A model generated the notes under the pieces. That model was not told the origin of the DNA, did not search any database, and saw only the letters and a program-made list of their open reading frames with translations. A program made the translations under genes and the position numbers. Positions 25,487 to 34,575 of a stretch of DNA of 64,000 bases are shown here, in pieces (the stretch's first letter is position 1; each line of letters starts with the position of its first letter). Source of the DNA: a candidate division KSB1 bacterium (GTDB lineage: Bacteria; Zhuqueibacterota; Zhuqueibacteria; Zhuqueibacterales; Zhuqueibacteraceae); NCBI GenBank assembly GCA_034506175.1, contig JAPDQB010000007.1:1-64000 (forward strand), given 5' to 3'.

Positions 25487-26398
25487 ATGTACGCCAAACG
25501 AAATAGCCTCACGATTCTCGCGGTGCTTTTGCTGCTGTCCGGCGTGGGATTTTTCTGGTATCGCAGCGAAGCGCGCGAGCTCGAGCGGGTCTCGAGCCAG
25601 AATAAAGACCTGAACGCGCGGTTGCGCGGCTCGCAGGAAGTGGCGGAAACACTCGCCAAAATCACGGCCCAGCGCGATACGCTGCAACGGCGGTGGGAAA
25701 AAGCGCCCAAAAAAATTCTCATGACCGAGGAGCCGGCGTTCTCGCTGTCTTACATCAACTGGCTGATTCGCATGTACAATTTGGCGCTCGATTTTGATTT
25801 CTATCTCAACGACAAAAAAGCGAACAAAGAGTTCACGGTTTTTTCCTACACACTCAACGGCGAAGGCGATTACCGCAATATTTGCACGCTGGTTTGGCAC
25901 ATCACGCAAAACCCGCTGCTCTATCGCATCAAGAACGTGACGCTGAAACGCAGCGAGAACGACCCCAGGCTGGTGAACTTCATCATCATGTTCGAAGGTT
26001 ATTCGATGCACAAAGAGTGGGAAGTCGGCAGCGAGGTGGCGATGACAACATCGCCGTTTAATTGGGAGATGGAATTTGGGCGCGATGCGTTTGCGAGCTT
26101 GATGCCGGTCGAGCGCAAGCCCGAACCCAAAGTGGTGTCGGCGGAGCCGAAGGCGCCGCCCAAGCCGAAAGAACCGCCGGGCCTTTTCGATCCGGAGGGG
26201 GCGACGCTGGTTGCGATCACCAATGACCGGGCCTATCTGCGCGCCGGCGACGGCAAGGTGGTGTCGCTGCGAGCCGGCGATCAAGTTCGCCGCGGCCGCC
26301 TGACGCGCCTGGATCCGCAGCGCAATCAAGTGGAATTTATGCTCGAAACCGAAAACGGCGGCAGCCGGTTGTTGCAGCTCAATATCGAATATAATTAA
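25487..26398 (+). CDS. PilO-PilP-like fusion protein
   Basis: This 303-residue protein has one transmembrane helix (about 9-24), a coiled coil (about 28-70) and a PilO-like alpha/beta domain (about 85-185; YRNICTLVWHITQNPLLYRIKNVTLKR). A Pro-rich linker (about 207-232; EPKAPPKPKEPPG) leads to a C-terminal beta module (about 235-300; VAITNDRAYLRAGDGKVVSLRAGDQV) like the PilP/GspC homology region that contacts the secretin. It would link the inner-membrane alignment complex to the outer-membrane channel in one polypeptide. It lies between the PilM-N fusion and the secretin, the expected place for PilO and PilP. Confidence 0.75.
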   Translation: MYAKRNSLTILAVLLLLSGVGFFWYRSEARELERVSSQNKDLNARLRGSQEVAETLAKITAQRDTLQRRWEKAPKKILMTEEPAFSLSYINWLIRMYNLALDFDFYLNDKKANKEFTVFSYTLNGEGDYRNICTLVWHITQNPLLYRIKNVTLKRSENDPRLVNFIIMFEGYSMHKEWEVGSEVAMTTSPFNWEMEFGRDAFASLMPVERKPEPKVVSAEPKAPPKPKEPPGLFDPEGATLVAITNDRAYLRAGDGKVVSLRAGDQVRRGRLTRLDPQRNQVEFMLETENGGSRLLQLNIEYN

Positions 26399-26414
26399 AG
26401 AAAGTCGGTTTGCA

Positions 26415-27632
26415 ATGAAGCGATTCACCTCGATCATCTTTCTGATGATTTTTGGCTTGACGGTGGCATACGCACAAACGCAGCAGCAATTTCCAGCGCA
26501 GCCGTATCGGCCGGAAGAGTTGGTCTCATTCAACCCCAACGTTCCGTTCAACACTGCGATGGATATTTTAAACAGCTTCTCCCAACGTTACGAGAACCGC
26601 CTGGTGATCGATTCCAAGGTGCGCACCAAGCCCATCGGCGTTTCGGTGGAAAACATGCACTGGAAGCGGGCGCTTGAATACATCTTGCGTGCCAATTTGT
26701 TGAAATACGCCGTGCGCGACCGCTATTATGAAGTGCAGGAGATGATCGATACCCAGCAGCCGGCAGAACCGCAGGGCGAGGTCATCGATGTGATGACTCG
26801 TGAGATCGAGATCAACGCCGTTTTCTTTCAGGCGGATTACGAAACCCTGCATGAAATGGGCATTGATTGGAAAACGTTCAAAAACGGCTCGGTGACGGTG
26901 CAGGCTTTTGGCGCCTCCAACGTCGGCAAAGAGTATCTTCGGGCTTCGGGCAGCAGCGTCTTGAAAGGCACGCGCATCAAGGTCGAAGCTTTGCTGAAGC
27001 TGTTTGAGAGCAAGAACAAAGGCGAGATTCTGGCGCGGCCGCAAATTCGCGTGATGGACGGTCAAAAGGGCAAAATCAAAGTCGGTAAGAATTTTTATCT
27101 CATTTTGCAGGATTTTGCCGGCAACTCGCGTTACACGGAATATGAAGCCGGCGTCATTTTGACGGTGGCGCCGAAAATTTACGGACGCAGCGATTCGACG
27201 TTCATTTATCTCGACATTCTCGCCGAGCGCAGCGACGTGCAGCCCGATGCGTTCGGCCCGACCAAAAGCATCACCGAAGGCGCGACGCGGGTGCTTTTGC
27301 TCAACGGCGAAGAGACGGTTTTGGCCGGCTTGCTCAACCACGAAACCCAGACCTTGCGGCGCGGCATCCCGCTGCTGAAAGACCTGCCGTTGTTCAAATA
27401 CGTTTTTGGCTATAATTATAAAAGCGTTCGCAAAAAAGAATTGGTCATCCTTTTGGAGGCCAAAATCGTACCGACGCTGTTGTCGCGGCGGAATGCGCCG
27501 CCGCTTGATCTGCAGCGCTACCTCGACCGCGAACGCCAGGAACTCAAAAAAATGATGCCGAATGGCAATGAAAGCAGCGCGCCGCGCAGCTCGCCCCGAG
27601 GCGCGAGCCGCACCACGCAAAGAAAGCCGTAG
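26415..27632 (+). CDS. pilQ: Minimal secretin (PilQ/GspD)
   Basis: This 405-residue outer-membrane secretin has a signal peptide (about 1-20, ending AYAQ). A single N-terminal N0/STN-like domain (about 35-115) is followed by the secretin core (about 125-360), with the RPQIRVMDGQKGKI segment, VLLLNGEETVLAGLL and the lip/beta motif RGIPLLKDLPLFKYVFGY. The tail is Ser/Arg-rich and may be disordered. Most PilQ or GspD proteins have several N domains and are 600-700 residues long, so this one is short. It provides the outer-membrane pore for the pilus. The gene ends the core pilus operon. Confidence 0.9.
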   Translation: MKRFTSIIFLMIFGLTVAYAQTQQQFPAQPYRPEELVSFNPNVPFNTAMDILNSFSQRYENRLVIDSKVRTKPIGVSVENMHWKRALEYILRANLLKYAVRDRYYEVQEMIDTQQPAEPQGEVIDVMTREIEINAVFFQADYETLHEMGIDWKTFKNGSVTVQAFGASNVGKEYLRASGSSVLKGTRIKVEALLKLFESKNKGEILARPQIRVMDGQKGKIKVGKNFYLILQDFAGNSRYTEYEAGVILTVAPKIYGRSDSTFIYLDILAERSDVQPDAFGPTKSITEGATRVLLLNGEETVLAGLLNHETQTLRRGIPLLKDLPLFKYVFGYNYKSVRKKELVILLEAKIVPTLLSRRNAPPLDLQRYLDRERQELKKMMPNGNESSAPRSSPRGASRTTQRKP

Positions 27633-27865
27633 TCGGTGCACATTGCAAAGGGCAATTTACAAGGTTAAAACCGCAACGTGAAATTTTTCGATTTTATGTT
27701 TTGAAAAAAACCGCTCCTCCCCCCACACAGCCAGGCCGGGGCCTTTTCCCGAGGGCTCCGGCCACCCTTTTACTCAGTGGAGGCGAGGGAAAGATAAAAA
27801 TTCAAAGGATTGATCAGCACACTTGGCGTGATGAATCGCAAGCTCCACGCACGGAGGATTAAATT

Positions 27866-30619
27866 ATGATGCACTTTTTTATTGGCACACGACAGAGTTG
27901 GGACAAGTATCTGAAAGAGTCGTCCTTTTTCAAAGGCCTCAAAGGCGAGATTCGCCGCAGCAGCCAGAAGGAGCGTGTTGCCATCTCCGAGCAAACCCAG
28001 CAGATCGTCGCCAGCCGCGAAGCCTTGGCCAGAAAATTTGCTGACGGTTTTGATGCCATCAACGTGACTCTGGAATCCGGCTTTGGCCGGCTGGAGGACG
28101 TCATCAACGGCGCTGGCAGCTCGATCGATGCGTTGCGGGCCAGTTTCGACTATGGCGTGGCTTTGCTGGTCGAGCAGTTTCAAGTGCAGAATCAGCACAT
28201 GCTGCATTTACTGCATCAGATGGACGCGGTTCACGCCACCTTGGAAAATCCGACGATGACGCAGGCGCGTGAATTTTACCGCATTGGCTGCGACCGCCTG
28301 GCCAAGGGCCTGCTCGATAAAGCGTTGGAAGCTTTCGAGGAGTCGGCCAAAAAAGACGATGCCAATTTCCTGACCCAACTTTTGATCGGCAAACTGTATC
28401 TGTACGGCGTCAATGAAGAGTGCAACGTCGTCGATCTCAAGAAGGCGGAAGAGCATCTGCGACTGGCGGCGCGTTATGCCCGGGCCGAAGCGCGACTGCT
28501 GCCGGAAGCGACGCGTTACGCCGGCGAAGCTTTGCTGCACGCGTCGATTGCCAGCTATGCCCGGGCCAACGAAAAAGTGCTGCAAGGTAATACCAGCGAG
28601 GCCCAGCAACTGTTGCAAAATTCTCTCGATCTGGCCAAGCAGGCAACACAGGCGGCTCCGCAACTGTCGGAAAGTTTTTATCATCAAGCCAAATTTGCCG
28701 CGCTTTTGGGCGACGGAAAAACCGCGGCAGAAAGCCTGCGGCGCGCCATCGAGCTGGACGAGGCCTATTGCCTCAAAGCCGATTCCGACGTCGATTTTCG
28801 CTTCGTGCTCAGCGACGTCAATCAATTGTTTCATGGCCTGCGCAACAAAAGCGCCGACGAAGTCGGCCAGAAATTGGAACAGTGTGAATTGCTCTTAACC
28901 GAGTGGGTTTATCAATCGCTCGAGGCGCAAAACGCCGAAGAGGAAATGCGCCGCCTGTTGGATGAGGCCAAACGTTGTTTGGAGCGCAACACGTATTTTG
29001 ACAACCGCGACGCGCTGGCGTTCATGCACAAAGCTGAGCAGTTGTTCAAATCGCTGCTCGTGCATAAATCGGTGCATCATTCGATTGCGGCGCATACGAG
29101 TCGGGTGAACAGTCTGGCGTTCAGCGCCGATCAAACTCTGCTGGCGAGCGGCGGCGGCGACGGCGCGATTCATATCTGGCGCATGCCGGATAACGAGTTG
29201 TTGTTTACGCTGCGCGGACACCATGAGGCGATCACGCATCTGGTGTTCAGCCATAACAGCCGCCTGCTGGCGAGCGTCGACCGCAGAGGCAACGTCAAGC
29301 TGTGGCACGCCGCCGCCGGCGCGTTGCTGTGCGATCTGATGCCCGGCGGAAGTCCGGTGCATTGTGTCGCATTCAGCCCGGATGACACCAAGCTCGCGGT
29401 CGGTGGCTACGACCGGCAAGCGACGGTTTGGGAGGTGATGGACGGATCCTTGCTCTATAATCTCAACGGCCACAAAAGCAGCGTCGATGCGGTGGTTTTC
29501 AGCAGCAACGGCAAATGGCTGGCAACCGGCAGCCCGGATAATACCGCCATGCTGTGGGAGGTCAATACCGGCCGGCTGCTGCAAACGTTTTTCGGCTGCT
29601 CCGGTTTGAGCAACTGTCTCGCCTTTCATTCCAACGACACGATCTTGATTTGCGGCGCCAGCGACGGTAGCGTACGATTCTATCATGTGAACGACGGCAA
29701 GCTGCTCTATAATCTTCCGGAGCGTTCCAGCACGGTGAGCTGGATGGCGCTGAGCGCCGATTCGAAAATTTTGGCGACGGTGCATTATGGCAAAGCCATT
29801 CAGCTTTGGGACGTGCAAAACGCCAAGCTGCTTTACAATCTCAAGCCGTTTTCCCCGGGCGTCACTTCCGTTCGGTTCAGCCCGGATGGCTTGATGCTGG
29901 CGGCGAGCGATTATCAGGATCGCAGCGTGAAGCTGTGGAATACGTATGACGGCAAATTGATGCACGTGATTGCCGGCAACTTGACGTGCGCCGAGTTCAG
30001 CCCGGACGGCGCGCTGCTGGTCACCGGCGACGAAACCGGCAGCTTGAAATTTTGGGGACGCATGGTCGTGACCCGCAAAGCCTTTGAGGCCAGCCGCAAA
30101 CGCCACCAGGCGCCGCCGTCGTCAACATCGTCGGCGCGGCCTGCCATGCAGCCACAAGCCAGTGCCAGAATTGTTCAATCAAATCCAAATCCGGCCAACG
30201 GCGCGGCTTCCCGAACCAACCCAGGTAACTCGCGCTATCACGCCCAGCCGATCGAGCAAGCCAGTTTTGTCAAGCCGGGGATGAACGGCGCGGCTTCGCA
30301 CGGCCCGCGTCCGGCGGAAAGAATTTCATCGCATGACAATCGCTTTCGTTCTCAAACTACGAGCGCGCCACAGCCGTCCTCGCCGGCGCGCCCGAAGCCT
30401 CACACCGCCACGCCGCCATCGGCAAAAACCGTTCAAGCCGAAGCGGCGGTTGGCATGGATAACAATCCCTATGATCTCGAGTTGGAGCGCTTGCTGCAAA
30501 AGCAGCAACGCCAGGCCGAGAAAATGGAAAAAATGGGGCGCTGCCTCGAATGCGGCAAAAAATTGGGTTTCTTTGCCAAAGCCTGGGGATTGAAATTCTG
30601 CAAGCAGCATGGATTTTGA
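27866..30619 (+). CDS. TPR-WD40 protein with C-terminal zinc ribbon
   Basis: This 917-residue cytoplasmic protein has no signal peptide. Residues about 1-120 are helical/coiled, about 130-340 form TPR-like helical repeats, and about 405-735 hold eight WD40-type repeats ending in IHIW, VKLW, ATVW, AMLW, VRFY, IQLW, VKLW and LKFW, enough for one propeller. A disordered Pro/Ser-rich stretch (about 745-870) precedes a C-terminal putative zinc site CLECGKK...FC. WD40 propellers are protein-docking platforms. It follows the pilus genes on the same strand with a 233-bp gap (27633-27865), so it could be a scaffold or regulator of the machine, but co-function is inference. Confidence 0.75.
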   Translation: MMHFFIGTRQSWDKYLKESSFFKGLKGEIRRSSQKERVAISEQTQQIVASREALARKFADGFDAINVTLESGFGRLEDVINGAGSSIDALRASFDYGVALLVEQFQVQNQHMLHLLHQMDAVHATLENPTMTQAREFYRIGCDRLAKGLLDKALEAFEESAKKDDANFLTQLLIGKLYLYGVNEECNVVDLKKAEEHLRLAARYARAEARLLPEATRYAGEALLHASIASYARANEKVLQGNTSEAQQLLQNSLDLAKQATQAAPQLSESFYHQAKFAALLGDGKTAAESLRRAIELDEAYCLKADSDVDFRFVLSDVNQLFHGLRNKSADEVGQKLEQCELLLTEWVYQSLEAQNAEEEMRRLLDEAKRCLERNTYFDNRDALAFMHKAEQLFKSLLVHKSVHHSIAAHTSRVNSLAFSADQTLLASGGGDGAIHIWRMPDNELLFTLRGHHEAITHLVFSHNSRLLASVDRRGNVKLWHAAAGALLCDLMPGGSPVHCVAFSPDDTKLAVGGYDRQATVWEVMDGSLLYNLNGHKSSVDAVVFSSNGKWLATGSPDNTAMLWEVNTGRLLQTFFGCSGLSNCLAFHSNDTILICGASDGSVRFYHVNDGKLLYNLPERSSTVSWMALSADSKILATVHYGKAIQLWDVQNAKLLYNLKPFSPGVTSVRFSPDGLMLAASDYQDRSVKLWNTYDGKLMHVIAGNLTCAEFSPDGALLVTGDETGSLKFWGRMVVTRKAFEASRKRHQAPPSSTSSARPAMQPQASARIVQSNPNPANGAASRTNPGNSRYHAQPIEQASFVKPGMNGAASHGPRPAERISSHDNRFRSQTTSAPQPSSPARPKPHTATPPSAKTVQAEAAVGMDNNPYDLELERLLQKQQRQAEKMEKMGRCLECGKKLGFFAKAWGLKFCKQHGF

Positions 30620-30771
30620 CGAAGACGGTTTCACCGCAATGGTTTTCGTCAAAATCCAGCTTGCGTATTGCCTTCCTAAAACCTCACCCTTGCCTTCTCT
30701 CCGCAGAAGCCATATATATTTAATTCTGCAACACACTCGCTTTGCCATTTTAAAAACTCCCAACGTCATTG

Positions 30772-30885
30772 ATGTGGACGGAAGAATGGCAGGCTGGCGA
30801 GAGAGAAGTTGAGCGTGATATCGTCGAAGGACGAGTAGAAACCTTTGACAGCGCGGAAGCATTCATAAATTCTTTGCGCTCATGA
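30772..30885 (+). pseudogene. Antitoxin C-terminal fragment
   Basis: Thirty-seven codons beginning with ATG-TGG encode a WQAGEREVERDIVEGRVETF segment typical of the C-terminal toxin-binding tail of AbrB/Phd-type antitoxins. The DNA-binding N-terminus is missing. The stop codon overlaps the start of the following toxin fragment (ATGA), the usual arrangement of such pairs. Confidence 0.5.
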
Positions 30886-30998
30886 CTATTGTCAAAACCG
30901 AGTGCTTCAAGAAAGAGTTTGCAGCGCTGCCTTTGCAAAAGGCGAGGCAACGGTTTCCGGCGTTTCGGCAAAGATTCACCCCGGTCGAGGATTTTTGA
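30882..30998 (+). pseudogene. RelE-like toxin fragment
   Basis: Thirty-eight codons (MTIVKTECFKKEFAALP at the start) match the N-terminus of RelE/HigB-type mRNA interferases, and then the frame ends in TGA. The downstream catalytic part is absent. Together with the preceding antitoxin tail this is a deletion-degraded type II module. The match rests on a short stretch. Confidence 0.5.
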
Positions 30999-31301
30999 CT
31001 TGACATTGTGCAAAAGATAAAGTTGAGTGACCACTTCCAGATTCCCGAACCCATTCATTTCAATTTTGCGGTGAACTGCTTCTTTACAGAGCAAGAGGGG
31101 AAATGCCGGTATCGTAGGGTGTGCGGCACCGGTTTTTTCATTTAATTCAATTGCGCCACGATTTGAAATTTTGCCGCAGCGCCTCACGAAATTATTGAAT
31201 TAAAACTTGCTTTTGGCAACGGCTTTATTTATTTTGAATCAAGTTCTTGGGTTACCCAGGCTGCTTTATTTTGAGAAAAATATAATTGGAGAGCGACGGT
31301 C

Positions 31302-31955
31302 ATGACAACGACGATAGAACACCCCGGCATCAGCGAAGCGATACACCCGACTGCTGATGTTCCGCCGCGACGGAAGCCATCCGAATCACCGCCAGCCAAG
31401 CTGACAATGGAAGAAGCCACCGAATTAGCCAATGGTCGAATTTTTGAGTTGATCGACGGAAAGATGATCTTCAAAATGCCCGACGCTAAACATTCAGACA
31501 CACATTCGCTTCTGGGGGCGAGATTGACCAACTACTTTCTCGCCAATCCGATCGGCAGAGTGCGAACGGAGTTTGAGCATCGGCTCTGGCCTGAAAATCC
31601 TTATGAAGGACGGCTTCCCGATCTCTCGGTTATCCTCAACGAAAGTTTGGAGCGGGATCAGCGCTATGCGACTCGCGCTCCGGATTTGGCCATCGAAATT
31701 GTCTCGCTCGGCGACAAATGGACGGAGCTTTTCGAGAAAGCCAGACTTTATCTTGAAAAGGGCAGTCGTGTGGTTTGGATTGCCGATCCCTTCCAGAAGG
31801 GAGTGATGGTCATAACGCCGTCGGAACAGCGCTGGGAACGAGAGCGGCTCACTTGTCCGGAGCTGATGCCCGGTTTCAGTGTGACCATGGATGATATCTT
31901 CACCTGGCCGGAAGCGATCCCGCCGGGTGAAGCCACAACTGCCAAACAACAATAA
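31302..31955 (+). CDS. Uma2-family (DUF820) putative endonuclease
   Basis: This 217-residue protein is a Uma2 family member with the PD-(D/E)xK nuclease fold. Family landmarks are the FELIDGKMI segment near 49, the acidic PDLSVIL (about 108-114) and LAIEIVSLGDKW (about 130-141), which supply catalytic Asp, Glu and Lys. The N-terminal 30 residues are Pro-rich and probably disordered. Members are abundant in cyanobacteria and FCB genomes, and their biological role is poorly known. It converges with the kinase gene at 31965, leaving nine bases between the stop codons. Confidence 0.85.
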   Translation: MTTTIEHPGISEAIHPTADVPPRRKPSESPPAKLTMEEATELANGRIFELIDGKMIFKMPDAKHSDTHSLLGARLTNYFLANPIGRVRTEFEHRLWPENPYEGRLPDLSVILNESLERDQRYATRAPDLAIEIVSLGDKWTELFEKARLYLEKGSRVVWIADPFQKGVMVITPSEQRWERERLTCPELMPGFSVTMDDIFTWPEAIPPGEATTAKQQ

Positions 31956-31964
31956 CAAATCATT

Positions 31965-34574
31965 TCAAGCCGCGGCTTCGATTTTCGCTGCCAGCAGCGC
32001 TTCGCGAAACTCCTGCGCGGTTTGATAGCGTTCGTCCGGCTGTTTGGCGAGCGCGCGGTGGACGATCTCGTCGAGTTCGATGGGGAGTTCCACATTTTGC
32101 AGGCTCGGCGGGATGTGCATCTTATGCACGATTTTGTAGGCCAGCGCTGCCAGCGAATCACCGGCAAACGGCCGGCTGCCGGTGAGCAGCTCGTAGAACA
32201 CCACCCCCAGCGAAAAAATATCGGCGCGGCCGTCAAACGTCTCCTCCTCGAATTGCTCCGGCGCCATATAGCTCGGGGTCCCCAACACGTGGCCGGGCAG
32301 CGTCAGTGAAAAGTTGTCCGCAATTTTGGCAATGCCGAAATCCGTCACCTTCACCTTGTCGCCCGGCAGCAGCATGATGTTCGACGGCTTGATGTCGCGG
32401 TGAATGATGCCGGCCTGATGCGCGTAGTCCAATGCACTGCAAACTTGCGCCACGATTTTAATCGCGCGCGGATAATCGAGGCGGCGCTCGCATTGCAAAG
32501 CCTGTCGCAAATCCCGCCCTTCGAGATGTTCCATCACAATGTACGACACCTCCTTGTCGTCTTCAACATCGTAAACCACGACAATGTTCGGATGGCTCAG
32601 TTTCGCAATCGCGCGCGCTTCGCGATAGATCCGGTCTTTCAGCGCCGCGGTGTCCGCCTCACTTGCCGCCAAATTGAAGCAGACGGTTTTAATCACCACC
32701 CGCCGGTCGAGTTTCGGATCGAACGCCAGATAAATTTTTCCCATCGCACCCTTGCCGATTTCCCGTTCGATGAGATAGCGACCGAGGGTCTGTGGCTGGA
32801 GGCTTGATGCTGGATGCTGGTTGCTGGTTGCTGGTTGTTCGGTGACAACTGGTTGATTATTGATTACTGATGACTGATGACTAACGACTGATTGCTCTCC
32901 ATCGCGAGGAGGCGGAATTTCGGCGTGATCGGCAGCGGCGGTTTCTGTTGGCGGCGGCAGTAATTCGGTGTCTTCATTCTCCTCCGGCGCGGATGAAGCG
33001 GCCGCGGGTGGCGCCGGCGAAATCAGCGGTTCGCTGTTATTTTCGGCTTCATTGTTTGCAGACAAAGGCGAGGCTTCGGCAGCGGGCGAATCAGCCTGGC
33101 TGTTGGTTGGTTTGGCCGCGGCGTCGAGCGTTGCCGGAGTCTCCTGCCATTCATCGACAAACGTGTAACGCTCGGGATCAGCCGCAATCATTTCCGCGAA
33201 CAACGCCTGCGTTTGCAAGGAAGGATCGTGCGCTTCGCGGCGATCATTTGCCACCGCAGAGTTGTCGATAGTCTGCACCTCGGTCACTGGTGGCTTTTCG
33301 GCAGTGCCGTTGCTTTTGTTTAATGCTTGGCGCACCGCAGCGGGAATCAAACGCTCATCTCTGATCACATCGACGCCGGGAGCCGCCAGGGCGGGTTTGA
33401 ATTGCAACCACACGCGGCTGAGGCGGCGGCGTTGCATGAAAATGAAAACACCGAAGAGAATTATGCCGGCGCCGCAAAGATAAGCCAGCGCCGAATTTTT
33501 CGCGCTCTGCCGCGTTGCCGGAACCGCGGCGTTTTTCAGCGGCGCGGATGAAAACTTGCTCGCTGGTTTGATTGCTGCCGTCAACGCCGAATCACGAACA
33601 GGAAAAAAAGCGGTGACAGGGTTGTTGGCTGGAGTTGGCATGACTGGCGCAAAAATTTCATGCGCTCGCAATTGTGCCGCGGTGTTGAGCGTGTCTGCGG
33701 TTTTTACCACGGCTTTTTTGCCCGCTGATTTTTCGGCGAGCGGTTGATTCGCCGGCGCAACGGTTTTTTCAACCATTTGCTTCTTGGCCGATTTTGTCTT
33801 CGGCGGAATTTTCCCGGTTTTTGTTGGTTTGACGGCAAGCGAGTCGCGCGGCCGCGCCGCCGAATGAACGGAATCAGCGATGATAGATTTTTCTCCGGCA
33901 GGAGAAGCGAGCGCGAGTTTTTCCTGTAGGCGCCGCAGATTTTTTTGCGCCAAACCAAGCGTGGCGTCCAATTCCAACGCCCGGCGATAGGCTTCGACCG
34001 CGGCGTTCAACTCCCCGTTCGCCTCGTGCGCCGCGCCGAGGTTGTTGTAAAGCTGCGCCGTCGGCTGTCGCCGCAAAACTTTCTGATAGGCGGCAATCGC
34101 CGCCTCGTATTTTTTCTGCTGAAAATAAATGAGGCCAAGTGTATTGTGTGCCGGCAAAAAAGTTGAATCGAGCGCGACCACTTGCTCGAGTTGCATCACC
34201 GCCGGCTGCCATTGGGCTTGCTGAAAGAATTCGCGGCCCAGCGCAAAATAAATCGTTGCAGCCTGCTGCCGGCCTGCCGGGGCCAGCGTTGAGAGTTGGC
34301 CGAAACATAGCGCGGCTTTTTGCAACAGTTCCACGCGCGCCGCCGAATTTTTTTCCCGCAAAGCTTTTTCGTAAAATTTTTGCGCGCGCTGTGCGTCATT
34401 TTGATTTTGCGCCGCAACCGCCGAAACCAGCATGGCGCAAATCAACAAGAGAACGCTGGCGCCTCGCCAGCGGCTTCGATCTGCAGCGCAGAGTGATGGA
34501 GAAAGCAGCGTGGATTTTTCGAGGGCGAATTGCGCAGCGCTTTTTATTGATAACGATTTTTTGGGTGTCGGCAT
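31965..34574 (-). CDS. TPR receptor-like Ser/Thr kinase
   Basis: This 869-residue protein has an N-terminal signal or anchor segment (about 33-50, ending AVAAQ), TPR repeats (about 55-205), a Lys/Pro-rich linker, a transmembrane helix (about 350-375; LCGAGIILFGVFIF), a long acidic Pro-rich linker and a C-terminal Hanks kinase (about 600-860). The kinase is complete: GKGAMG loop, VVIKTV, IIHRDIKPSNIM, TDFG, GTPSYMAPE. TPRs would face the periplasm and the kinase the cytoplasm, so it reads as a receptor kinase. ATG 34574 is preferred over the longer open frame, because it gives a single base between the upstream stop and this start. A heptameric array encodes part of the linker. Confidence 0.85.
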   Translation of the reverse strand: MPTPKKSLSIKSAAQFALEKSTLLSPSLCAADRSRWRGASVLLLICAMLVSAVAAQNQNDAQRAQKFYEKALREKNSAARVELLQKAALCFGQLSTLAPAGRQQAATIYFALGREFFQQAQWQPAVMQLEQVVALDSTFLPAHNTLGLIYFQQKKYEAAIAAYQKVLRRQPTAQLYNNLGAAHEANGELNAAVEAYRRALELDATLGLAQKNLRRLQEKLALASPAGEKSIIADSVHSAARPRDSLAVKPTKTGKIPPKTKSAKKQMVEKTVAPANQPLAEKSAGKKAVVKTADTLNTAAQLRAHEIFAPVMPTPANNPVTAFFPVRDSALTAAIKPASKFSSAPLKNAAVPATRQSAKNSALAYLCGAGIILFGVFIFMQRRRLSRVWLQFKPALAAPGVDVIRDERLIPAAVRQALNKSNGTAEKPPVTEVQTIDNSAVANDRREAHDPSLQTQALFAEMIAADPERYTFVDEWQETPATLDAAAKPTNSQADSPAAEASPLSANNEAENNSEPLISPAPPAAASSAPEENEDTELLPPPTETAAADHAEIPPPRDGEQSVVSHQSSVINNQPVVTEQPATSNQHPASSLQPQTLGRYLIEREIGKGAMGKIYLAFDPKLDRRVVIKTVCFNLAASEADTAALKDRIYREARAIAKLSHPNIVVVYDVEDDKEVSYIVMEHLEGRDLRQALQCERRLDYPRAIKIVAQVCSALDYAHQAGIIHRDIKPSNIMLLPGDKVKVTDFGIAKIADNFSLTLPGHVLGTPSYMAPEQFEEETFDGRADIFSLGVVFYELLTGSRPFAGDSLAALAYKIVHKMHIPPSLQNVELPIELDEIVHRALAKQPDERYQTAQEFREALLAAKIEAAA
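32795..32892. repeat. Heptameric array inside the kinase gene
   Basis: Fourteen 7-nt units (GCTGGAG, GCTTGAT, GCTGGAT, GCTGGTT three times, then GACTGAT variants) lie wholly within the coding sequence. On the minus strand they encode the Ser/Gln/Val-rich linker just before the kinase domain. The frame stays open because 98 bp happens to be read without stops. Confidence 0.85.
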
Positions 34575-34575
34575 G

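Larger units (their letters stand above)
30620..31301. other. Gene-poor stretch with toxin-antitoxin relics
   Basis: Apart from the two relics at 30772-30998 I see no coding sequence here. The region 31000-31300 is AT-rich and featureless. It ends in a GGAGAG ribosome site for the Uma2 gene. Confidence 0.5.

Noticed and set aside
30750-31187. 145-codon minus-strand frame
   Set aside because: It runs antisense to the antitoxin/toxin relics and has no domain features.
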